Positions 1-10,623 are shown, numbered from the stretch's first letter. The stretch: 64,000 bases of DNA from Nocardia suismassiliense (GCF_900269665.1 NZ_LT985361.1:2139459-2203458); one strand, 5' to 3'. Notes: generated by a model from the letters alone, not told the origin. Translations and numbers: made by a program.

Positions 1-826
1 CGAGGTTCATCTCGGGGTCGCCGGTGCGGTAGGCGACGGCGTGCCCGCCGCCGAGGTCGAGCTCGGTCAGCAGGTGTCCGTGGTCTTGCCGGACCCGCGC
101 CATCTCGGCGACCACCCGGCGCACGGCCTCGCCGTAGTAGTCCGGGTCGCAGATCTGCGAGCCGAGGTGGCAGTGGAAGCCGACCAGGTTCAGTTTCGGC
201 TGCCGCAGAATCCGCGCCACCGCCTCCGCGGCCGTATCGCCGCCGAGCGGGAAGCCGAACTTCTGATCGGTGACGCCGGTCTTCACCGCGGGATGTCCGT
301 GCACGTCGATGCCGGGGGACAGGCGCAGCAGCACATTCTGCGAGTCGGTGACCAACGCCGAGAGCAACGTGATCTCGGCCAGCGAGTCGACCACGATCCG
401 GCCGACCCCGGCCTTGATCGCGGCGGTCAGTTCGTCGAACGATTTTCCGTTGCCGTGCATGATGATTCGGCGCGGGGCGACCCCGGCGGCCAAGGCAATG
501 GCCAGCTCGCCGGACGAGCATACGTCCACCGACAGCCCCTCCTGGGAAACCCAGTTGGCGACCGCGCGGATCATCAAGGCCTTACCCGCGTAGATGATCT
601 CGGCCTCCGGGAAGGCTTTGCGGTAGGCGCGGCAGCGCTCCCTGACCTCGCGCTCGTCGAGGACGTAGGTCGGAGTGCCGTACTGGTCGGCGATGTCGGC
701 CAGCGCCACCCCGCCGATGGTGATGCGACCCGCGTCGTCGTAATGCGTGTCGCGCGGCCATACGGCCGAGTCGAGACGAGAGGGCATTCCCGACTTCAGC
801 GACGGGAAGATTTCCAGCAGCGTCAC
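1..826 (-). CDS. lysA: Diaminopimelate/ornithine decarboxylase-type PLP enzyme (3' end outside window)
   Basis: Fold-type III PLP decarboxylase, best fit diaminopimelate decarboxylase (meso-DAP to lysine, cytosol). Only the first 275 codons are inside the window; the reading frame is open at base 1. Visible are the PLP-lysine context YAGKAL (about residue 72), the VDVCSSGELA segment, the HGNGKS loop, FHCHLGSQI and the glycine-rich LDLGGGHA phosphate loop. I start at GTG 826 because an AGGAG ribosome site lies 5-6 bases upstream and the N-terminus begins VTLLEIFPSL. No argS or hom neighbour is visible, so this may be a second lysA-like copy rather than the housekeeping gene. Substrate is inferred from family only. 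Confidence 0.8.
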   Translation of the reverse strand, partial: MTLLEIFPSLKSGMPSRLDSAVWPRDTHYDDAGRITIGGVALADIADQYGTPTYVLDEREVRERCRAYRKAFPEAEIIYAGKALMIRAVANWVSQEGLSVDVCSSGELAIALAAGVAPRRIIMHGNGKSFDELTAAIKAGVGRIVVDSLAEITLLSALVTDSQNVLLRLSPGIDVHGHPAVKTGVTDQKFGFPLGGDTAAEAVARILRQPKLNLVGFHCHLGSQICDPDYYGEAVRRVVAEMARVRQDHGHLLTELDLGGGHAVAYRTGDPEMNL

Positions 827-979
827 GGTGTCTCCTGTGTGCGCCCCCGCTATTCCGTATGCGGGGCCGCTGTCAGGACTACGCCGATTCCGCTGGGGCA
901 AACGTCCAGCTTACGGCTGCTTGACGACCGGAGGCCCGATCTTGACGGATCCCTGACCCCGGTCGTGAGGTGCGTCTCG

Positions 980-1783
980 CTAGCCGCCGAGCTTCCGATA
1001 GAAGGCACCCGCGATCGGCGCGGTGACCGCGCGCGGACCGTACTGGCCCGCCACGCTCATCCCCTTGCTGATCAGTCCGGGCACCACCCGCATCTTGTTG
1101 CGGGCCAGCGCGTCGATGGACACCTTCGCCGTGTATTCCGAGGACACCCACATGAAGTCGGGCACCAGCCGGTCGACGATCGACGCATCGGCCGGGTCGG
1201 GCGCATCGGTGCGCACCGGGCCCGGTGCGAGCAGCGTGACATTGATGCCGGAACTCTTGAGTTCGCCGCGCAACGACTCACTGAAGGTATTGGCGAACGC
1301 CTTGCTCGCCGCGTACGTGGCGTTATTGGGAATCGGCATGTTCCCCGCCGCCGACCCGCTGATCAGGATGCCGCCACTGCCGCGTTCGATCATGCCCGGC
1401 AGCACGGCAAGCGTGAGGTCGTGCACCGCAACAGCATTCAGCTCCATCTGTGCGCGCTCGTAACTCGGATCGAGCTCGGCGACGGCTCCGAACGTCGCGA
1501 TGCCCGCGTTGTTGCACAGGATCGAGATATTGCGCGCCGAGAGCTCCTCGACCAGCGCCGCACGCTGCGTCCGATCGGCGAGGTCCACCGCGCGCACCTC
1601 GGCGGCGATCCCGTGCGCCAGGGTCAGCCGCTGCGCCAGCTCGGTCAGCACCTCACCGCGCCGCGCAACCAAGATCAACGAATACCCGCGCGCGGCGAGT
1701 TCGGCGGCCAACGCCATGCCGATGCCGGAGGAGGCGCCGGTAACGACCGCGCGATTCTCAGAAGTAGGGGAGGGCAAGCTCAC
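980..1783 (-). CDS. Short-chain dehydrogenase/reductase (SDR), classical type
   Basis: 267-residue NAD(P)-dependent oxidoreductase of the classical SDR family. The cofactor motif TGASSGIG is at residues 15-22, the structural motif NNAG at 91-94, and the catalytic Tyr-x-x-x-Lys at Tyr157/Lys161 (YAASK), with the serine in ISGSAAG around 142-144. Length is normal for the family. ATG 1783 gives a full Rossmann strand directly after a short leader. It lies between the lysA-type gene and an MFS transporter on the same strand but with 70 bp to the latter; shared transcription is possible. The substrate cannot be told from sequence. Confidence 0.9.
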   Translation of the reverse strand: MSLPSPTSENRAVVTGASSGIGMALAAELAARGYSLILVARRGEVLTELAQRLTLAHGIAAEVRAVDLADRTQRAALVEELSARNISILCNNAGIATFGAVAELDPSYERAQMELNAVAVHDLTLAVLPGMIERGSGGILISGSAAGNMPIPNNATYAASKAFANTFSESLRGELKSSGINVTLLAPGPVRTDAPDPADASIVDRLVPDFMWVSSEYTAKVSIDALARNKMRVVPGLISKGMSVAGQYGPRAVTAPIAGAFYRKLGG

Positions 1784-1853
1784 GCCAGGAGCCTATGCGA
1801 TCCGCCTTTGCCACACGCACCCCTCCTATACGGCACCGGGAACGAGGGACCGC

Positions 1854-3212
1854 TCAGGTGAGCCGGTCGATCTTGGGCGCAGTGGCGATCTCGGTGGGGT
1901 CGGGGGAGCGAACGGGGAGCAGGGCGAGCAGGCCGAGGACGAGGACGAGCACGATGCCGATGATGCCCGCTCGGTCGGCGTCGAAGAGCCAGACGAAGAG
2001 GCCGAACAAGGTGGGGGCCAAGAAGGAGACGGCGCGGCCGGTAGTGGTGTAGAGGCCGAAGAACTGACCTTCGCGGCCGGGCGGGGCCAGCCGGGCGAGG
2101 AAGGACCGGGCGGCCGACTGGGCCGGGCCGACGAAGACGGTGAGCAGCAGGCCGAAGATCCAGAACATCAGCGGGCCGGAGACGACGAGCAGGGCGAGAC
2201 CGCAGATGATCATCGAGACCAGCGAGACCACGATGACCATCTTCGGTCCGCCGCGGTCGTCGAAGCGGCCCGCGACGATCGCGCCCAGCGCCGCAACCAC
2301 ATTGGCGGCGATGCCGAACAGCAGCACGTCGGAGTCCGCGATGTCGTATACCCGAACCGCAAGCACCGCACCGAAGGTGAACACACCCACGAGGCCGTCA
2401 CGGAATATCGCACTGGCGATCAGGAACGTGGCGGTGCGCCGATCGGTCACCCACAGCTCGCGCAGGTCGCGCGCCAAAATGCGGTACGACGCGAAGAATC
2501 CTGCGTTGGCCGTGCCGGGATCGGCGTCGGTGCGCGGCAATTCGGGCACGGTGAACAGCACCGGCAGCGCGAACGCGGCGAACCAGACCGCCGCCACGAT
2601 GGCGACCAGCCGGATGTTGAGTCCGTCATCGGTCGGTATACCGAGCAGTCCGCGCGTGTCGCCCTCGCCGGCGATGAAACCGAAGTAGCAGATCAGCAGC
2701 AGGAAGATGCCGCCGAAATAACCCATCGCCCAACCGAATCCGGACACCCGGCCGACGGTCGCGGGCGTCGACACCTGACGCAGCATCGCGTTGTACGGCA
2801 CACTGGCCAGCTCGAAGAACGCGGAGCCCAGCCCGAGCAGTACCAGCCCGAGCCACAGGTAGTGGTAGTCGTCGTGCACGAAGAACATCAGCGTCATCGA
2901 CGCGATGCAGAGCGCGGTCAAAACAGCAAGGGAGCGTTTACGTTTCGCGGTCGCGTCGAACCGTTGCCCGCTGACCGGCGCGGTCACCGCCACCACCAGC
3001 CCGGCCAGCCCCAGCGCCCACCCCAGCCAGGCACTCGGCGAAATCCCGCCCGGCAGATCATCACCGACCTTGTCGGTCAGGTACACGGAGAACACGAACG
3101 TGAGAATCACCGCGTTGAACGCCGACGACCCCCAGTCCCACAGCCCCCATGCCGCCACCTGCCCGCGCCCGGCGGCCTGCCCCACCGTCGCCCGCGCGTC
3201 CACCTCACTCAT
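1854..3212 (-). CDS. Atg22/UMF1-like MFS transporter
   Basis: 452-residue polytopic membrane protein with about 11-12 hydrophobic segments and the N-terminal pattern WGLWDWGSSAFNAVILTFVF typical of the Atg22/UMF1 branch of the major facilitator superfamily. A short RFDATAKRKR cytoplasmic loop follows TM2, as in MFS. Transport direction and substrate are unknown; fungal relatives export amino acids from vacuoles. It is divergent from a PadR regulator with an inverted repeat (3348-3371) between the two, so PadR control of this transporter is plausible but inferred. Confidence 0.85.
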   Translation of the reverse strand: MSEVDARATVGQAAGRGQVAAWGLWDWGSSAFNAVILTFVFSVYLTDKVGDDLPGGISPSAWLGWALGLAGLVVAVTAPVSGQRFDATAKRKRSLAVLTALCIASMTLMFFVHDDYHYLWLGLVLLGLGSAFFELASVPYNAMLRQVSTPATVGRVSGFGWAMGYFGGIFLLLICYFGFIAGEGDTRGLLGIPTDDGLNIRLVAIVAAVWFAAFALPVLFTVPELPRTDADPGTANAGFFASYRILARDLRELWVTDRRTATFLIASAIFRDGLVGVFTFGAVLAVRVYDIADSDVLLFGIAANVVAALGAIVAGRFDDRGGPKMVIVVSLVSMIICGLALLVVSGPLMFWIFGLLLTVFVGPAQSAARSFLARLAPPGREGQFFGLYTTTGRAVSFLAPTLFGLFVWLFDADRAGIIGIVLVLVLGLLALLPVRSPDPTEIATAPKIDRLT

Positions 3213-3347
3213 GCCTGCACCTCGCCGGCGCTCGGCCCTGGCATGCGCGACCCGCGCTCCGACACGATTCGCTCGCCCATGCGGCGCAGCCTAATGCGAT
3301 TCCGCCCGCACAACCGGGTCAACGCCCGACACGAAACCCGGGGTATG

Positions 3348-3371
3348 CACTCAGTTGCATAGTACTGGGTG
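3348..3371. promoter_or_regulatory. Inverted repeat, candidate PadR operator
   Basis: Arms CACTCAGT (3348-3355) and ACTGGGTG (3364-3371) match at 7 of 8 positions across an 8-base spacer. The repeat sits 20 bp upstream of the padR ATG and between divergent genes, the usual position for an autoregulatory PadR site. Binding is inferred from position and symmetry only. Confidence 0.45.
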
Positions 3372-3390
3372 TCACGGTTACTCTGACCGC

Positions 3391-3948
3391 ATGGCCCTCG
3401 AGCATGCATTGCTGGTATCGCTGACCGAGCGGGCCGGCTCGGGGTATGAGCTGGCGCGCCGCTTCGACAAGTCCATCGGGTACTTCTGGAGCGCGACGCA
3501 TCAGCAGATCTATCGCGTGCTCAAGCGCATGGAGGAATCCGGTTGGCTGAGCAGCGAGTCGGTGGCCCAGGACGGCCGGCCGGACAAGAAGGTCTACGCG
3601 GTGAGTGCGGCGGGCCGCGCCGAACTGGCCCGCTGGATCGCCGAACCGTCCGACACCAACACCCCGCGCAACGAGCTCGCGGTCAAGATCCGCGCCGCCG
3701 CCTACGGCGATATCGGTGCGCTGCGCACCGAGGTCGCGCGGCACCGCGACGAGCACGCCCAACGCCTCGACGTCTATCGCCTTATCGAAAAACGCGACTT
3801 TCCGGCACCGGATCAGCTCTCCGGTACGGCTCTGCACCAGTACCTCGTCTTACGCGCGGGCGTCCGCGTGGAGTCGGGGTTCATCGAATGGTGCGACGAA
3901 GTTCTGCACGCCCTGCATCCGCCCGCGATAGCCCCGCGCGGCGATTGA
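3391..3948 (+). CDS. PadR-family transcriptional regulator
   Basis: 185-residue regulator with an N-terminal winged helix (MALEHALLVSLTERAGSGYE, then the ISxIYRVLKRMEESGWL-like recognition region about residues 35-60) and a C-terminal helical Vir-type dimerisation domain. I start at ATG 3391 because the PadR fold begins there; upstream in-frame codons run into the operator-like repeat. Only 21 bp separate it from the FadH-type gene downstream, so the two are probably cotranscribed. The effector is unknown; PadR proteins usually repress and often sense small aromatic or hydrophobic compounds. Confidence 0.9.
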   Translation: MALEHALLVSLTERAGSGYELARRFDKSIGYFWSATHQQIYRVLKRMEESGWLSSESVAQDGRPDKKVYAVSAAGRAELARWIAEPSDTNTPRNELAVKIRAAAYGDIGALRTEVARHRDEHAQRLDVYRLIEKRDFPAPDQLSGTALHQYLVLRAGVRVESGFIEWCDEVLHALHPPAIAPRGD

Positions 3949-6000
<2,052 letters not shown>

Positions 6001-6007
6001 ATGAGAG

Positions 6008-6034
6008 CCCGGTGTCGTCGGCGGCGACACCGGG
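6008..6034 (+). terminator. Hairpin after fadH
   Basis: Perfect 10-bp inverted repeat CCCGGTGTCG / CGACACCGGG with a 7-base loop, 7 bp after the fadH stop. No T-run follows, as is common for actinobacterial terminators. Confidence 0.65.
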
Positions 6035-6089
6035 TGACCTCGTCTGATTTCCGCCAGCGTCACGGCGGAATCTTCGCGACGCTGACCAG

Positions 6090-6503
6090 GTGACTCAGGA
6101 CAGCAAAACCATCGTCCAAAACGCCTGGAAAGCCTTCGCCACACACGATTTCGAGCAAATATCCGCGTTCTTCACCGAAGACGCGGAGTGGCTGGCACCC
6201 CCGCAGAACGCCACCGCGGTCTTCATGCAGGGCCCCAGCCACATGATCGGCCGCGACGCCATCGCCGACTTCCTCGCCCACGGCTTCGCCAAAATGTTCG
6301 CCAAGGACGTCGTACTAACCTTCCATGGCTTCTACGCCGAAGGCGACCGCGTCATCGTGGAAGAAACCATGAGCGCCACCCTCGCCAACGGCAACGCCTA
6401 CGAAAACGACTACTGCTTCATCTTCGAACTCCACGAAGGCCGCATCCACCGCGTCCGCGAATACATGGACACCGCCCGCGCCCACACCATGGTCTTCGGC
6501 TAG
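6090..6503 (+). CDS. NTF2-like / SnoaL-type protein
   Basis: 137-residue alpha+beta barrel protein of the NTF2-like superfamily (ketosteroid isomerase/SnoaL type): an N-terminal helix with AWKAFATHDFEQISAFFTED, then alternating strands ending in RVREYMDTARAHTMVFG. The family includes isomerases, cyclases and small-ligand binders; no activity can be assigned here. The start is GTG 6090; no better codon is available nearer the fold. It is separated from fadH by a hairpin and followed by another strong hairpin, so it is likely its own unit. Confidence 0.75.
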   Translation: MTQDSKTIVQNAWKAFATHDFEQISAFFTEDAEWLAPPQNATAVFMQGPSHMIGRDAIADFLAHGFAKMFAKDVVLTFHGFYAEGDRVIVEETMSATLANGNAYENDYCFIFELHEGRIHRVREYMDTARAHTMVFG

Positions 6504-6515
6504 CCACGGACTGAC

Positions 6516-6538
6516 GGCGCTGAGCGTGGCTCAGCGCC
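6516..6538. terminator. Strong hairpin between convergent genes
   Basis: Perfect 10-bp inverted repeat GGCGCTGAGC / GCTCAGCGCC with a 3-base loop, 12 bp after the NTF2-like stop and facing the 3' end of the TetR gene. Likely terminates the forward gene and may act in both directions. Confidence 0.75.
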
Positions 6539-6671
6539 AAGGGGCTTTGCTGGCCAGCGTCTCACGGAGCACCTTCATGTCGCGTCGGCATTCCGCTCGG
6601 CGACCTTGTCGCGCTGGCGATCGGCGCCGGAAAGACTCGCTGATCAGGCAAGCGGACCCGCACCAGCGGAA

Positions 6672-7292
6672 CTACCGCTCCTTCGGCGGCCACCATGCGC
6701 CCATGCCCAGCGAGATCAAGCGCATCTGCTGCACGGTGCGATCGATGATGGCGTCTCGTTCGCGGGGCAGCGCCGAGATGTAGGCGACGATGCCGTCGGT
6801 GACCGTCGCGACCAGGAGGTCGGCGGCGATCTCCAGATCCGCGTGACTCCAGGAATCCAGCGCCGGGATGCGGGAGAGGTCGGCGACGAGTTCGCGGACG
6901 ATCAGTTGCAGTTCCAGCGCAATGGATTTGCGCAGTGCCGCCGACCCGCCGTGGCGTTCGCGGGTGAGGAAGCCGAACAGTTCGCGTTTCGGCTCCACCT
7001 GAGCGAAGACGAACCGCACCGTGTCGGACAGGCTCGCATCCGGTTTGCGCCGTACTTCGCGCAGCGCGAGGCGCAACGCGGTGATGCCGTCGTCGACCAG
7101 CTGCGCGCCGAGGTCGTCCAGCGATGCGAAGTGGCGGTAGAAAGCGGTCGGCACGATGCCTGCCGAGCGGGCGATCTCACGCAGGCTCAGCGCCGCGAAG
7201 CCACGGTCGGCAGCCAGTGCGAGGGTGCCGTCCAGTAGGGCCTGTCGCGTGCGCTCCTTGCGCTCGCCTCGGGTTTCTGCCTGCTCAGTCAT
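6672..7292 (-). CDS. TetR-family regulator divergent from the desaturase operon
   Basis: 206-residue TetR regulator: N-terminal helix-turn-helix at about residues 25-60 (AALSLREIARSAGIVPTAFY, then RHF) and a helical ligand domain. I start at ATG 7292 (MTEQAETRGE); the longer GTG start at 7319 would lie inside an inverted repeat. It is transcribed away from a ferredoxin reductase/acyl-CoA desaturase operon with 192 bp between. This is the arrangement of Pseudomonas DesT, which senses acyl-CoA saturation and represses a desaturase/oxidoreductase pair; by analogy it may regulate that operon and itself (inference). Confidence 0.88.
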   Translation of the reverse strand: MTEQAETRGERKERTRQALLDGTLALAADRGFAALSLREIARSAGIVPTAFYRHFASLDDLGAQLVDDGITALRLALREVRRKPDASLSDTVRFVFAQVEPKRELFGFLTRERHGGSAALRKSIALELQLIVRELVADLSRIPALDSWSHADLEIAADLLVATVTDGIVAYISALPRERDAIIDRTVQQMRLISLGMGAWWPPKER

Positions 7293-7295
7293 CAC

Positions 7296-7317
7296 GGTGA
7301 GCATACATCCGTTCACC
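7296..7317. promoter_or_regulatory. Inverted repeat upstream of the TetR start
   Basis: Arms GGTGAGC (7296-7302) and GTTCACC (7311-7317) match at 6 of 7 positions across 8 bases, directly upstream of the TetR ATG at 7292. Candidate autoregulatory TetR operator. Confidence 0.4.
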
Positions 7318-7398
7318 ATTCGTCTTTTCTCCAGATGTTGTTCGCGTCACATGTTTTGCCGGTTGACACCTGACCCCGGTCATCAGTCACACTAGTTG

Positions 7399-7416
7399 AG
7401 TGTACAGACGTGCACT
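7399..7416. promoter_or_regulatory. Inverted repeat upstream of the desaturase operon
   Basis: Arms AGTGTAC (7399-7405) and GTGCACT (7410-7416) match at 6 of 7 positions with a 4-base centre, about 70 bp upstream of the reductase ATG. Size and symmetry suit a TetR-type operator such as that of DesT. Binding is inferred. Confidence 0.45.
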
Positions 7417-7484
7417 GAAATTGGAACGCAACGTCGCGGCTCCTGCAAGTCGAACAGCCCCGACATAGAGGCACGGAGTAACGA

Positions 7485-8600
7485 ATGGTGGATCTCATCA
7501 ACCTGGTGCAGACCCTGACCACGCCGCATCCGCTGGACCGGTATCTGGAACTCGTGCGCCCGACCCTCACCGCGCGGGAGATGCGCGCCGAGATCATCCG
7601 GGTCGACCGTTCGGTCCCGGGGTCGGTGACCCTGACGCTGCGCCCGACCCGGCAATGGAAAGGCCACGCCGCCGGGCAGTACGTCCAGATCGGCGTGGTG
7701 ATCAACGGCGTCCGCCACACGCGCTGCTATTCGCCGGTGAACCCGGCGGGCGGCCGGGGCAGGCACCTCCAGCTGACCGTCAAGGCGCACCCCGAGGGCC
7801 TGGTCTCGCAGTACTTGGCCCGCAACGCGACACCCGGCATGGTGGTCGATCTCGAACAGGCCGCCGGTGTCTTCCGGTTGGCCGACCCGCGCCCGGAGCG
7901 GGTGCTGCTGATCAGCGGCGGCAGCGGCATCACGCCGGTGCTGTCGATGCTGCGCACCCTGGCCGACGAGGGCTACCCGGGTGAGGTCGTCTTCCTGCAC
8001 TACGCGAAATCGCCCGAGGTGGTTCCGCACCGTGCGGAACTCGATGCGATCGCGAAGCGGCACTCGAACTTCCGGATCGAGCTGCGGCATCCGTGGCGGC
8101 CCGACACCACCGGCGTCGACACCTCGGCGCCGTGGGTCGACGTGGCGACGGCGAAGTCGAGCGGGTACTTCGACTACGACGAATTGGAGCGGGTGGCACC
8201 GTGGTTCGCCGACGCGCACACCTACGTCTGCGGCCCGCAGTCGCTGATGGACTCGGTGCGCAAGATCTACGAGGCCGAGCAGCTCGACGATCGGTTGCAC
8301 ACCGAGGAATTCACCCTCTCGCTCACCCCGGTCGACGCGGACGAGGCCTTCGGCACGGTGCGCTTCTCGGCCAGCGGTGTCGCCGCGGACAACAGCGGCG
8401 CCCCCCTGCTCGAGCAGGCCGAGGCCGCCGGTCTCACCCCCGAGTACGGCTGCCGGATGGGAATCTGCTTCTCCTGCACCGCGGTTCGCCGCACGGGTTG
8501 CACCCGCAACCTGCGCACCGGCGAGACCGACAGTGACCCGGATCAGCCCATCCAGCTCTGCATCAACGCCCCTGTTGGCGACGTCGACATCGACATCTGA
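7485..8600 (+). CDS. Ferredoxin-NAD(P) reductase/2Fe-2S electron donor for acyl-CoA desaturase
   Basis: 371-residue flavoprotein: FAD-binding barrel (about 35-130, with the RHTRCYSPVN-like flavin motif written RCYSPVN here), NAD(P) domain beginning LLISGGSGITP (about 142), and a C-terminal plant-type [2Fe-2S] domain with C-x4-C-x2-C (EYGCRMGICFSC) and a last Cys in LCIN. This is the domain order of M. tuberculosis Rv3230c, which passes electrons to the DesA3 stearoyl-CoA desaturase. The desaturase starts 22 bp downstream, so the pair forms an operon. ATG 7485 follows a GGAG-like site (cacGGAGtaacga). Confidence 0.9.
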   Translation: MVDLINLVQTLTTPHPLDRYLELVRPTLTAREMRAEIIRVDRSVPGSVTLTLRPTRQWKGHAAGQYVQIGVVINGVRHTRCYSPVNPAGGRGRHLQLTVKAHPEGLVSQYLARNATPGMVVDLEQAAGVFRLADPRPERVLLISGGSGITPVLSMLRTLADEGYPGEVVFLHYAKSPEVVPHRAELDAIAKRHSNFRIELRHPWRPDTTGVDTSAPWVDVATAKSSGYFDYDELERVAPWFADAHTYVCGPQSLMDSVRKIYEAEQLDDRLHTEEFTLSLTPVDADEAFGTVRFSASGVAADNSGAPLLEQAEAAGLTPEYGCRMGICFSCTAVRRTGCTRNLRTGETDSDPDQPIQLCINAPVGDVDIDI

Positions 8601-8622
8601 ACCCGAGCAAAGGATTAATCGA

Positions 8623-9771
8623 ATGACAATCCTGACCGAAACCAAAGACGGCCCGCTGGTACTGAGCCCGGACCAGATCGAGGAACTCGGCAAGGCGCTC
8701 GACGAGCTGCGCGCCAAGGTCGTCGCCGACCTCGGCGACCGCGACCGCGAATACCTCTACTCGATCATCAAGGCGCAGCGCGGTTTCGAGATCGCCGGGC
8801 GCGGCCTGATGTACCTCGGCTTCCTGCCGCCGGTCTGGTTGGCCGCCGTCGCCGCGTTGAGCGTGTCGAAGATCCTGGACAACATGGAGATCGGCCACAA
8901 CGTCATGCACGGCCAGTACGACTGGATGCGTGAGCCCGGCCTGAATTCCCGTGTCTTCGAATGGGATACGGTCTGCCCGGCGGACCAGTGGAAGCACTCG
9001 CACAACTACATCCACCACACCTACACCAACATCCACAACAAGGACCGCGACATCGGCTACTCCATCCTGCGGATGGACGAGAGCCAGTCCTGGAACGTGC
9101 TGCGCCTCGGCCAGCCGCTCTACGCCTTCGCGCTGATGATGCTGTTCGAGTGGGGCGTGATGGCCCACGACCTCGAGGTCGAGAACATCGTGCGCGGCAA
9201 GCGGAAGTGGTCCGACATCAAGCGGCTCGTCACCGGCCAGTTCCGCAAGGCGGGCAAGCAGGCGCTCAAGGACTACCTGATCTTCCCGGCGCTGACCGGG
9301 CCGCTGTTCCTCAGCACGCTGGCCGGCAACGTCACCGCGAACCTGGTCCGCAACGTCTGGGCGTACTCGATCATCTTCTGCGGTCACTTCCCCACCGGCG
9401 TACAGACGTTCACCGAAGAGGAGACCGCCGACGAGACCCGCGGCGAGTGGTACATCCGGCAGATGCTCGGCTCGGCCAACATCACCGGCAGCAAACTGTT
9501 CCACATCATGTCCGGCAATTTGTCGCACCAGATCGAACACCACCTGTTCCCGGACATCCCGGCGGCCCGCTATCCGGACCTCGCGCCGGAGGTTCGCGCA
9601 TTGTGTGAAAAGTACGGACTCCCGTACAACACCGGCTCGTTGAGCAAGCAGATCGGCTCGGTCTGGCTGAAAATTTTCAAGCTTGCACTGCCGCCCAGCT
9701 TGGTCAAGAGCGAACCGTCTCCCGGTGTTATCGTGATGCGTCAGCGAAAGGCAACCGAAGTGGGCGTGTGA
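8623..9771 (+). CDS. desA3: Membrane acyl-CoA desaturase (DesA3-like)
   Basis: 382-residue integral membrane di-iron desaturase. All three histidine boxes are present: HNVMH (92-96), HSHNYIHH (125-132) and HQIEHH (about 297-302). It introduces a double bond (delta-9 in DesA3) into saturated acyl-CoA at the membrane, using electrons from the reductase encoded just upstream. ATG 8623 has an AAAGGA site; the long upstream open frame overlaps the reductase and is not coding. The stop abuts the ATG of the next small gene. The regiospecificity is assigned from family only. Confidence 0.9.
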   Translation: MTILTETKDGPLVLSPDQIEELGKALDELRAKVVADLGDRDREYLYSIIKAQRGFEIAGRGLMYLGFLPPVWLAAVAALSVSKILDNMEIGHNVMHGQYDWMREPGLNSRVFEWDTVCPADQWKHSHNYIHHTYTNIHNKDRDIGYSILRMDESQSWNVLRLGQPLYAFALMMLFEWGVMAHDLEVENIVRGKRKWSDIKRLVTGQFRKAGKQALKDYLIFPALTGPLFLSTLAGNVTANLVRNVWAYSIIFCGHFPTGVQTFTEEETADETRGEWYIRQMLGSANITGSKLFHIMSGNLSHQIEHHLFPDIPAARYPDLAPEVRALCEKYGLPYNTGSLSKQIGSVWLKIFKLALPPSLVKSEPSPGVIVMRQRKATEVGV

Positions 9772-10089
9772 ATGATCGGGAAATTCGAAAGCAACAAGGA
9801 CCTCATTCAAGAATTGACGTCCTCGGGCGCCAAACATGTCGGCAATATCGCGAGCATCATCGCGGGCACCGTCGCGGAGGTCACCAAGGAGATCGGTGAG
9901 TGGGTGACCGACGCGATCGAGATGAACGAGGCCGCCGCCGCGGCTCGGCGCGATGCCGCCGAGGCGCGGCGGGAGGTGGATCTCGAGCCCGACGATCCGG
10001 CACCCGCGGCGCCGAAGCCGCCGGTCGCTACCGACACGGAGTTCGTCGACGCCGAGGTGGTCGAGCCGGGAGTCGACGAGACCCGCTGA
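9772..10089 (+). CDS. Small helical protein translationally coupled to the desaturase
   Basis: 105-residue protein whose ATG directly follows the desaturase TGA with no gap, so translation is probably coupled. Residues about 5-65 form an amphipathic, Ala/Glu-rich helix (including IASIIAGTVAEVTKEIGEWV); residues 66-105 are acidic and proline-rich, likely disordered. No signal peptide, membrane segment or known domain was recognised. Coupling and stoichiometry suggest a small partner or membrane-peripheral adaptor of the desaturase, but that is inference; it could equally be an unrelated hypothetical carried in the operon. Confidence 0.7.
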   Translation: MIGKFESNKDLIQELTSSGAKHVGNIASIIAGTVAEVTKEIGEWVTDAIEMNEAAAAARRDAAEARREVDLEPDDPAPAAPKPPVATDTEFVDAEVVEPGVDETR

Positions 10090-10623
10090 TCACCACACCG
10101 GCAGCCTGCGCCGGTGTTCGGTGACGTCGGTGACCAGATCCCGGTAACCGTCGGTCAATTCGGCGAGCCTGCACCACTGCAGGTGGGCTTCCCCGTCCAC
10201 CTGCACCGGGCGTGCCCGCTGCTGCGGTGCTCGGCGCAGAGCTCGTTGTGCCGCAACCCATTTCGCCGCCATACGATCGATCACCGCGCCGAGCGTCTCG
10301 GTATGCAGCGAGGCGCCGCCGCGGTGCTCGACATTGTCGGCCACCCACACGTCGATCTGCCCGACCAACTCGGCGCGCTGCCCGTCGATGTCCTCCACCC
10401 GCTGGGTGCACGCCGCGACCCGCCCCGGCGAGGCGTCGGGCGCGTGCGCCGCTTCGATGGCCTTGTACCGCCGCTCGTGACATTCGACGAGCTGCCGGGC
10501 GGCACTGAGCACGCTGTGCCGGCGCCGGTTCGGATCGTCGGGTTCGCGGAAGGCGCGCAAGAGTTCAGCGGGTGGCGGCAGTTCTTCTGTCCCGATACGG
10601 ACGCGTGCGTATTCGGTCGGCAT
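10090..10623 (-). CDS. DUF4254 family protein
   Basis: 177-residue protein that I recognise as DUF4254: a central LHTETLGAVIDRMAAKWVAA segment (the family's 'G-x-x-I-D-R' signature, about residues 106-125) followed by a C-terminal helix with LQWCRLAELTDGYRDLV. The family is uncharacterised, found in actinobacteria and Bacteroidetes, and often near glycosyltransferases; no such neighbour is seen here. It is convergent with the small desaturase-operon gene, whose stop codon directly abuts its own, leaving no room for a terminator. Confidence 0.65.
   Translation of the reverse strand: MPTEYARVRIGTEELPPPAELLRAFREPDDPNRRRHSVLSAARQLVECHERRYKAIEAAHAPDASPGRVAACTQRVEDIDGQRAELVGQIDVWVADNVEHRGGASLHTETLGAVIDRMAAKWVAAQRALRRAPQQRARPVQVDGEAHLQWCRLAELTDGYRDLVTDVTEHRRRLPVW

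Noticed and set aside
41..1861. 606-residue + strand open frame
   Set aside because: It lies opposite the lysA-type gene and the SDR gene, crosses their intergenic region, and has no protein-like pattern.
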